Positions 5,447 to 9,598 of a stretch of DNA of 9,598 bases are shown here, in pieces. The stretch lies in assembly GCA_934646845.1 (NCBI GenBank), contig CAKUEV010000061.1, positions 1 through 9,598 of the forward strand, given 5' to 3'. The first letter of the stretch is position 1. Each line of letters opens with the position of its first letter. Below the pieces are notes generated by a model. It was not told where the DNA came from. It searched no databases and worked only from the letters and a program-made list of their open reading frames with translations. The position numbers were made by a program, and so were the translations under genes. Origin of the DNA: an uncultured Slackia sp. (GTDB lineage: Bacteria > Actinomycetota > Coriobacteriia > Coriobacteriales > Eggerthellaceae).

Positions 5447-6100
5447 TTAATTCGAGAGCGCCCGAATCGCCGCCGCCAATTCAGCTACCTCGTGAATGAT
5501 CGCCGTCGGGTTCTCGACCGCGAGTTCTTCCTCGGGAAACATGCCCCATGTAACCGCGATGGTCTTGCAGCCAGCAGCATTGCCCGCCGCAATGTCAAAC
5601 GGAGAATCGCCCACATAGACGCATTCCTCGGGCTGCGCGCCCATGCGCTCACAGCCCAGCAGAATCGGCGCCGGATCGGGCTTGTGTTTCGCGCAATCGT
5701 CGGCGCCGATGAGACACCCGAGATAGGGGGCCGCCCCAACCACCTGAAGCCCGCGCCATGCGAGTGCATGCATTTTCGAGGTCACCACGCCCATCTCGAA
5801 GCCCTCCGCGCGAAGAGCCGCCAATTCGTCGACAATTCCCGGGAACGCCCTTATGAGCTGGTCGTGCGTTGCTTCGTTATGGGATCGATACGCCTTCAGC
5901 AAGCGCTGCTGCTCTTCGCTGGTGCGCGCGAAGTCGAGCATCTGCGTCGCGAGCGGCTGGCCAACCTTCGCCATATATTCCGCTTCGGAAAACTGCCTTC
6001 CCAGCACTTCTTGCGTGGCATGCTTGAAGCTTTCGAGAATCATGGTGTAGGTATCGACAAGCGTGCCATCGTTGTCGAGCAAAATCGTCGTTAACGCCAC
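5447..6100 (-). CDS. HAD-superfamily hydrolase, PpaX/Gph-like phosphatase
   Basis: This cytosolic Mg-dependent phosphohydrolase of the haloacid dehalogenase type is 217 residues long with the start chosen here. Motif I is LLDNDGTLVDT (nucleophile D9, acid/base D11). Motif II is VVTSK (T107 or S108), motif III is the Lys in KHKPDP (K140), and motif IV is YVGDSPFDIAAG (D165, D169). A cap domain fills the gap between motifs I and II. The overall pattern is closest to pyrophosphatase PpaX or phosphoglycolate phosphatase; substrate cannot be told from sequence. GTG at 6100 is preferred, with AAGGA about ten bases upstream; a TTG at 6136 would add 12 charged residues and has a poorer site. A 10-codon frame from 6132 ends in a TAG overlapping this GTG (TAGTG), so re-initiation is possible. 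No terminator separates the gene from the tRNA operon, so readthrough is likely. Confidence 0.9.
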   Translation of the reverse strand: MALTTILLDNDGTLVDTYTMILESFKHATQEVLGRQFSEAEYMAKVGQPLATQMLDFARTSEEQQRLLKAYRSHNEATHDQLIRAFPGIVDELAALRAEGFEMGVVTSKMHALAWRGLQVVGAAPYLGCLIGADDCAKHKPDPAPILLGCERMGAQPEECVYVGDSPFDIAAGNAAGCKTIAVTWGMFPEEELAVENPTAIIHEVAELAAAIRALSN

Positions 6101-6433
6101 TACGAATTCTTCCTTATCGTGTTTCTTCTCATCCAATTGAACGGCGCCTCACCGCTGAAGGGCCGCATGCTCTGCTCATGCGTGCGGCCGAAAGCAGCCA
6201 ACAAGAGCGCGCGTCCGCACTACGCGACCGCCGAGCACCATAGACACAGCCAGGCAACGTCATATAACGCGAAACCCGGTTTCGCGCTGCAGGGGTCGAC
6301 AGTTCTGCCATTGCCGTGCCCGCGCACCCATAAGGCCGCATGCACCGGCGCGATGCCGTATTATTGCACCACCATATACGAACCATCGCCGCCGCGCGGG
6401 CGCGCGGCGAGCTTTCCGCGATAGGAGCATGAC
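6101..6433. other. Divergent intergenic region between HAD gene and dtd
   Basis: No gene was found in these 333 bases. They hold a perfect 8-bp inverted repeat with a 3-base centre (CGCGAAAC-CCG-GTTTCGCG, 6268-6286) and a hairpin GGCCGCA/TGCGGCC (6161-6189). A 10-base direct repeat, GGCCGCATGC, occurs at 6161-6170 and 6334-6343. TATTAT at 6359-6364 could be a -10 for dtd but lacks a convincing -35. No promoter for the phosphatase gene could be placed with confidence. Confidence 0.5.
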
Positions 6434-6880
6434 ATGAGGGCTTTGGTGCAGCGCGTCACGCACGCAAGCGTGACGGTCGAAGGCGAAACGATTGGCGCCA
6501 TCAACGACGGATTCTTGATTCTGCTCGGCGTCGGGCACGAAGACACCGAGGCGCAGGCCGACAAGCTGTGGAGCAAGATCTCGAAAATGCGCATTTTCGA
6601 AGACGAGAATGGCAAGACCAACCTGAGCCTCGCAGACGTGCGCGGCGAAGTGCTCGTAGTGAGCCAATTCACGCTCTACGCGAACTGCAAGCGCGGCAAC
6701 CGCCCGTCGTTTACCGACGCAGGCGCGCCCGACGAGGCGAATCGCCTTTACGAATATTTCGCAAGCCTCGTCGCGCGCGATTTGGGCCACGTGGAAACGG
6801 GATCGTTCGGCGCGATGATGCAAGTCGAGCTCGTCAACGATGGCCCATTCACCATTTGGCTCGACACCGATACGCTGTAA
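6434..6880 (+). CDS. dtd: D-aminoacyl-tRNA deacylase
   Basis: This cytosolic proofreading enzyme hydrolyses D-amino acids (and misacylated glycine) from tRNA, keeping them out of proteins. The 148-residue length is standard for Dtd. Both signature motifs are intact. SQFTL (S77 to L81) carries the active-site Thr T80. NDGPFT (135-140) carries the Gly-cisPro pair (G137, P138) that rejects L-amino acids. The spacing matches the E. coli numbering as I know it. The ATG has AGGAG at 6423-6427, six bases upstream. It stands alone: divergent from the phosphatase and convergent with trpS. A hairpin follows the stop. Confidence 0.97.
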   Translation: MRALVQRVTHASVTVEGETIGAINDGFLILLGVGHEDTEAQADKLWSKISKMRIFEDENGKTNLSLADVRGEVLVVSQFTLYANCKRGNRPSFTDAGAPDEANRLYEYFASLVARDLGHVETGSFGAMMQVELVNDGPFTIWLDTDTL

Positions 6881-6881
6881 A

Positions 6882-6906
6882 GCAAAGGCTTGCTCGCTGC
6901 CTTTGC
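6882..6906 (+). terminator. Weak hairpin terminator candidate after dtd
   Basis: GCAAAGGC (6882-6889) and GCCTTTGC (6899-6906) pair over eight bases directly after the dtd stop, but no T run follows. The stronger hairpin at 7073-7100 is probably the real end point for + strand transcripts. The 163 bases between them show no gene. Confidence 0.35.
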
Positions 6907-7069
6907 GGCCGCACAATAGGCGCATAAGGCGATCAGCCGGCAGTAACACCCGCGGCGACCGCAAGGAATGACAGACGCCGAGCAACGAATCGGCGCAAGG
7001 CCAAAACGCACCCACGTCCGACAGCGAGGTGTTCATTAACGTGCGGCGTGCAGAAAAGGTCCGCAACCC

Positions 7070-7100
7070 AAAAAGAAAGGAGCCCTTCGGCTCCTTTCTT
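7070..7100 (-). terminator. Terminator of trpS
   Basis: A perfect 12-bp stem (AAGAAAGGAGCC at 7073-7084, GGCTCCTTTCTT at 7089-7100) closes a 4-base loop. On the - strand the arm ends in an unbroken TTTTT, so it is a strong terminator for trpS. The + strand side also ends CTTTCTT, so it may act on dtd transcripts too. Confidence 0.92.
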
Positions 7101-7104
7101 GCAT

Positions 7105-7129
7105 CGTGGCCCCTTGGCGCAAGGCCACG
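7105..7129 (-). other. 3'-UTR hairpin of trpS
   Basis: CGTGGC-CC-CCTTG and CAAGGCCACG fold with a 2-base bulge and a 3-base loop, between the trpS stop and its terminator. There is no T run. It may protect the mRNA 3' end. Confidence 0.5.
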
Positions 7130-7150
7130 GCAAATCGCTTGTTGCTTAGC

Positions 7151-8200
7151 CTAGTACACCATGCCCATGGCTTCTTGCACTTCGCCGAGCGTTTTCTCGG
7201 CGACTTCGTTCGCACGGCGATTGCCCTCATGCAGCACGTCTTTCACGTAATCGAGGTCGGCCTCGAACTGGTGACGGCGTTCGCGAATGGGCTCGAAGTA
7301 ATTGTTCACGGCCTCGGTCGTGTATTTCTTCAGCTGGCCCGAACCGCCCATGCCGATCTCCTCGGCGATTTCCGCGGCATCGCGACCCGTGCAAATGGCA
7401 GCCGTAGAAAGCAGGCCCGACACGCCAGGACGATTCTCGGGATCGAACGTGATCATGCGCTCGGAGTCGGTCTGGCTCTTCTTGATGCGCTTGGCAGTTT
7501 CTTCGGCCGTCATGGAAATGGAAATGGCGTTGCCATAGCTCTTCGACATCTTGCGACCGTCGAGGCCCGGAAGCAGCGGCACGTCAGAGAGCAGCGCGTC
7601 GACCTCGGGGAACACCTTGCCGTAGCGGTTGTTGAAGCGGCGGGCGATGGTGCGCGTGAGCTCAATGTGGGGCAGCTGGTCGCGGCCGACTGGCACCACG
7701 TTGCCCTTGCAGAACAGAATGTCGCATGCCTGATGGACGGGATAGGTGAGCAGAAGGCCCGTGAGCTCGTGGCCCGATGCCTCCATCTCGGCCTTCACCG
7801 TGGGGTTGCGCTGCAGCTCGGCCTCGCTCACGAGCGAAAGGAAGGGCAGCATGAGCTGGTTGCACGCCGGCACTGCGGAGTGGCAGTAAATCATGGTCTT
7901 GTTCGGATCGAGGCCGCACGCCAGGTAATCCATGACCATGTTGTACACGTTGTCCTGAATATGCTCAGTGGTATCGCGGTCGGTAATAACCTGGTAGTCG
8001 GCAATGAGCACGTTGGTGCGGCAGCCTTTTTCCTGCAGCTCGACGCGGCCTTTCAGCGTGCCGAAATAGTGGCCCAAATGCAGACGGCCCGTGGGGCGAT
8101 CGCCCGTGAGCATGGTGTATTTCTCGGGGTGAACCTCGAGGTCGGCGGCAATTTCGTCACTGCGCTTCGATGCCGCTTCGTAGCTTCCTTCGTTGGCCAT
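7151..8200 (-). CDS. trpS: Tryptophanyl-tRNA synthetase
   Basis: This class I cytosolic synthetase attaches tryptophan to tRNA-Trp using ATP. The HIGH-type motif is HLGH (41-44) within TGDRPTGRLHLGHYFGTL, and the second ATP-binding motif is KMSKS (217-221). The TGDRPTG form differs from the GIQPTG/GIQPSG form of the E. coli and Bacillus type. It belongs to the other bacterial branch common in streptococci and clostridia. There are about 28 extra residues before the usual family start (TMLTGDRPTG). This extension seems real, because the ATG at 8200 has a good AAAGGG six bases upstream. At 349 residues the length is otherwise normal. The gene ends at a strong terminator. I found no T-box antiterminator or trp leader in the 151 bases upstream, and no convincing promoter could be placed. 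Confidence 0.97.
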   Translation of the reverse strand: MANEGSYEAASKRSDEIAADLEVHPEKYTMLTGDRPTGRLHLGHYFGTLKGRVELQEKGCRTNVLIADYQVITDRDTTEHIQDNVYNMVMDYLACGLDPNKTMIYCHSAVPACNQLMLPFLSLVSEAELQRNPTVKAEMEASGHELTGLLLTYPVHQACDILFCKGNVVPVGRDQLPHIELTRTIARRFNNRYGKVFPEVDALLSDVPLLPGLDGRKMSKSYGNAISISMTAEETAKRIKKSQTDSERMITFDPENRPGVSGLLSTAAICTGRDAAEIAEEIGMGGSGQLKKYTTEAVNNYFEPIRERRHQFEADLDYVKDVLHEGNRRANEVAEKTLGEVQEAMGMVY

Positions 8201-8338
8201 AATGGGCCCTTTCTATTCACGATTCATGAAAACGATTTATCGCTGGGTTGCGCGCCGAAGCATCGCAGCCCCATCTCGAACTTTGCTATGGTACCACGAC
8301 TTTCCCTGGCTCGAACGGCGACGCCCGCTCCACCATGG

Positions 8339-8344
8339 TATAGT
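8339..8344 (+). promoter_or_regulatory. -10 element of a probable leaderless promoter
   Basis: TATAGT (five of six to TATAAT) ends seven bases before the ATG at 8352, so the predicted first transcribed base is 8351 or 8352. No Shine-Dalgarno sequence precedes the ATG. No good -35 is visible. The same hexamer serves as the -10 of the double-MarR gene. Confidence 0.6.
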
Positions 8345-8351
8345 TGCAGAC

Positions 8352-8987
8352 ATGAATTCTTACACTACCATTGACGGACGCGCCGTCGCAGAAATCGAAG
8401 AAAAGAAGAGCCGCTTCATCGCAAGTCTCGCGCATGTCGAGACCGAAGAAGAAGCGCTCGCGTTCCTGGAGGAAATTCGCGCCGCCAATCGCATGGCGCG
8501 CCACAACGTATACGCCTACGTGCTGCGCGAAGGTGGCGCGGGCGCAGCTGGCCGCGTGCGCTACTCCGACGACGGCGAGCCGCAGAAAACCGCCGGCATG
8601 CCAACGCTTGAAGCACTGCAGCATACGGGGCTCACCGATGTGATTTGCGTGGTCACGCGCTATTTCGGCGGCGTGCTCCTAGGCACGGGCGGGCTTGTGC
8701 GCGCTTATACGGGTGCCACGCAGGCGGGTATCGAGGCCGCGACGAAAGTCGTGGTGTCGAGCTGCGTCGACATTTCCGTGCGCATCGAATACCCGCTCTA
8801 CGACCAGATGTCCCGCATTGCTTCCGACTGCGGCGCGAAGGTGCTCGACACGCAATATGCCGAAGCGGTCACGCTCAAGCTGCGCATGCTCGACGGAACC
8901 CAGCAGCCCTTGCTCGACAAAATCACCGAGCTGTGCCGTGGCCAAGAGAAGGTCGAGATCAGCGGCCCCATCGACGCGATGTTCTAA
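8352..8987 (+). CDS. yigZ: YigZ/IMPACT-family protein
   Basis: The 211-residue protein has the UPF0029 signature RYFGGVLLGTGGLVRAYTGA (104-123), preceded by YSDDGEPQKTAGMP (71-84). A C-terminal half of about 140-205 matches the DUF1949-type ferredoxin-like domain. The eukaryotic relative IMPACT acts with ribosomes in control of Gcn2. The bacterial function is not well established; RNA or translation-linked roles have been suggested. The start is taken at ATG 8352, because the family begins with this sort of sequence (SYTTIDGRAVAEIEEKKSRF). An open frame extends back to 8193, but those residues look like antisense of the trpS leader. There is no ribosome-binding site, consistent with leaderless translation. 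It is divergent from trpS and convergent with the ABC-F gene. Confidence 0.93.
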   Translation: MNSYTTIDGRAVAEIEEKKSRFIASLAHVETEEEALAFLEEIRAANRMARHNVYAYVLREGGAGAAGRVRYSDDGEPQKTAGMPTLEALQHTGLTDVICVVTRYFGGVLLGTGGLVRAYTGATQAGIEAATKVVVSSCVDISVRIEYPLYDQMSRIASDCGAKVLDTQYAEAVTLKLRMLDGTQQPLLDKITELCRGQEKVEISGPIDAMF

Positions 8988-8993
8988 GAAAGA

Positions 8994-9029
8994 GGCTGGT
9001 CTGAAATGAAATCTCTTTCCAGACCAGCC
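8994..9029 (-). terminator. Terminator between yigZ and the ABC-F gene
   Basis: GGCTGGTCTG (8994-9003) and CAGACCAGCC (9020-9029) form a 10-bp perfect stem. In - strand RNA the stem is followed by TCTTTCTTAG, so it fits best as the end of the ABC-F transcript, 90 bases beyond its stop. In the + direction it lacks a T run but lies seven bases after the yigZ stop. A second pairing, GAAAGAG (8988-8994) with CTCTTTC (9013-9019), crosses the first. Confidence 0.75.
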
Positions 9030-9119
9030 CCGTAAGACGTGAAACCGGCCCGTCCCGAAAGCCCATTTTGCGGAAATGTCACATCGGCCAACACGGCAGA
9101 GACCCCATCGTTTTTTCGT

Positions 9120-9598
9120 TTATTCCACGCCCAACGCTTCGGCGAGTTCAAGCCATTCGTCTTCCATGGCTTCTTTTTTGGCCTTCAAATCGTTGAGTTC
9201 GGCCTGCAGCTCGCCCAAGCGCACAAAATCGGTCGGGTCGGCGGCGGCCATCTCGGCTTCTTTCGCCTTCACCTTATCGCCCGCCGTGCCCATTTTGCGG
9301 TTGATGCTCGCCAGGCGCTTCTTCATCTCGCGAAGCTCCTGGTTCGAATATTTCGGGGCCTCATCGGCGCCTGCCGCAGTCGCGGACCCTTCTTTGCTAA
9401 CCTGGCCAGCAATTTCGGCAAACGAACGACCGCCCGAGCGCACAGCATCGCGCTCGTCGAGAAGCTCGAGGTATTCGTCTACGCCGCGCGGGCAATGGCG
9501 CAAGTGGCCGTCGATCAACGCGAACTGGTCGTCGGTCACGCGTTCCATCAAATAGCGATCGTGCGTCACCATAACGAGCGTGCCCGCCCACGTATCGA
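9120..9598 (-). CDS. uup: ABC-F ATPase, Uup/YfmR-like, C-terminal part (truncated by window edge)
   Basis: The visible 158 residues begin inside the second ATP-binding domain, just after Walker B, with DTWAGTLVMVTHDRYLMERV. The His of THDRY is the H-switch of ABC ATPases. After the domain comes a linker (about 75-85), then the helical segment from KYSNQELREM to the end. That segment matches the coiled-coil C-terminal domain of Uup and YfmR. ABC-F proteins have no membrane part; they bind the ribosomal E site and rescue or tune stalled ribosomes, some giving antibiotic resistance. The Uup/YfmR-type tail argues for a housekeeping role in translation of difficult sequences. The N-terminal ATPase, arm and Walker motifs lie beyond the edge, so subfamily assignment is tentative. 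Reading runs in from the edge; an internal ATG at 9572 is not the start. Confidence 0.9.
   Translation of the reverse strand, partial: DTWAGTLVMVTHDRYLMERVTDDQFALIDGHLRHCPRGVDEYLELLDERDAVRSGGRSFAEIAGQVSKEGSATAAGADEAPKYSNQELREMKKRLASINRKMGTAGDKVKAKEAEMAAADPTDFVRLGELQAELNDLKAKKEAMEDEWLELAEALGVE

Noticed and set aside
5146..5499. Frame containing GDGNRTRVRSLEG and VGTTGFEPATSC
   Set aside because: These are the well-known false peptides obtained by translating across the complement of tRNA genes (T arm and acceptor stem). The DNA folds as tRNA-Gly and tRNA-Pro.
8201..8351. T-box antiterminator for trpS
   Set aside because: A GTGGTACC string resembles part of the T-box sequence, but the following bases, the antiterminator stem and a leader terminator are missing, and the leader is too short.
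8193..8351. Upstream extension of the yigZ reading frame (53 codons)
   Set aside because: It overlaps the trpS start and ribosome-binding site, and family members begin at the equivalent of ATG 8352.
7106..8374. 422-codon + strand frame opposite trpS
   Set aside because: Antisense shadow of a strongly conserved synthetase, with no initiation signal; its start lies within the trpS 3' hairpin.

Overview
The window looks like ordinary chromosomal housekeeping DNA from a fairly high-GC anaerobic bacterium. My best guess is an anaerobic actinobacterium such as a member of the Coriobacteriia. This rests on the oxygen-sensitive class III ribonucleotide reductase, strong G/C preference at third codon positions, tRNA genes with encoded CCA ends, and a probable leaderless promoter. 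It is an inference, not a database result.

Layout, left to right: (1) the tail of an upstream + strand unit with a strong terminator (1-141); (2) a + strand cation diffusion facilitator (206-1117); (3) a shared convergent terminator, then nrdD on the - strand (1250-3472); (4) a 670-bp region between the nrdD and MarR starts (3473-4145), holding the nrdD leader, two tandem NrdR-type boxes 32 bp apart, a third NrdR-like box in inverse orientation, and the promoter/operator region of a + strand gene; (5) that gene, which encodes an unusual 305-residue protein with two MarR-type winged-helix units in one chain (4146-5063); (6) a helically phased TTGGT array and a - strand tRNA-Pro(TGG)/tRNA-Gly(TCC) operon with a clear promoter and terminator; (7) a HAD phosphatase on the - strand (5447-6100), divergent from dtd on the + strand (6434-6880); (8) trpS on the - strand (7151-8200), divergent from a yigZ-family gene on the + strand (8352-8987); (9) the C-terminal part of a Uup-like ABC-F ATPase entering from the right edge on the - strand.

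Functionally the genes cover metal efflux, anaerobic dNTP synthesis, tRNA supply and charging (tRNA-Pro, tRNA-Gly, TrpRS), removal of D-amino acids from tRNA, and ribosome-associated quality control (ABC-F). Every gene is a single unit, with directions alternating in convergent or divergent pairs. I see no mobile element, CRISPR array or defence system. The parts most worth a second look are the NrdR operator arrangement in front of nrdD, the fused double-MarR regulator next to it, and the phased repeat beside the tRNA operon.
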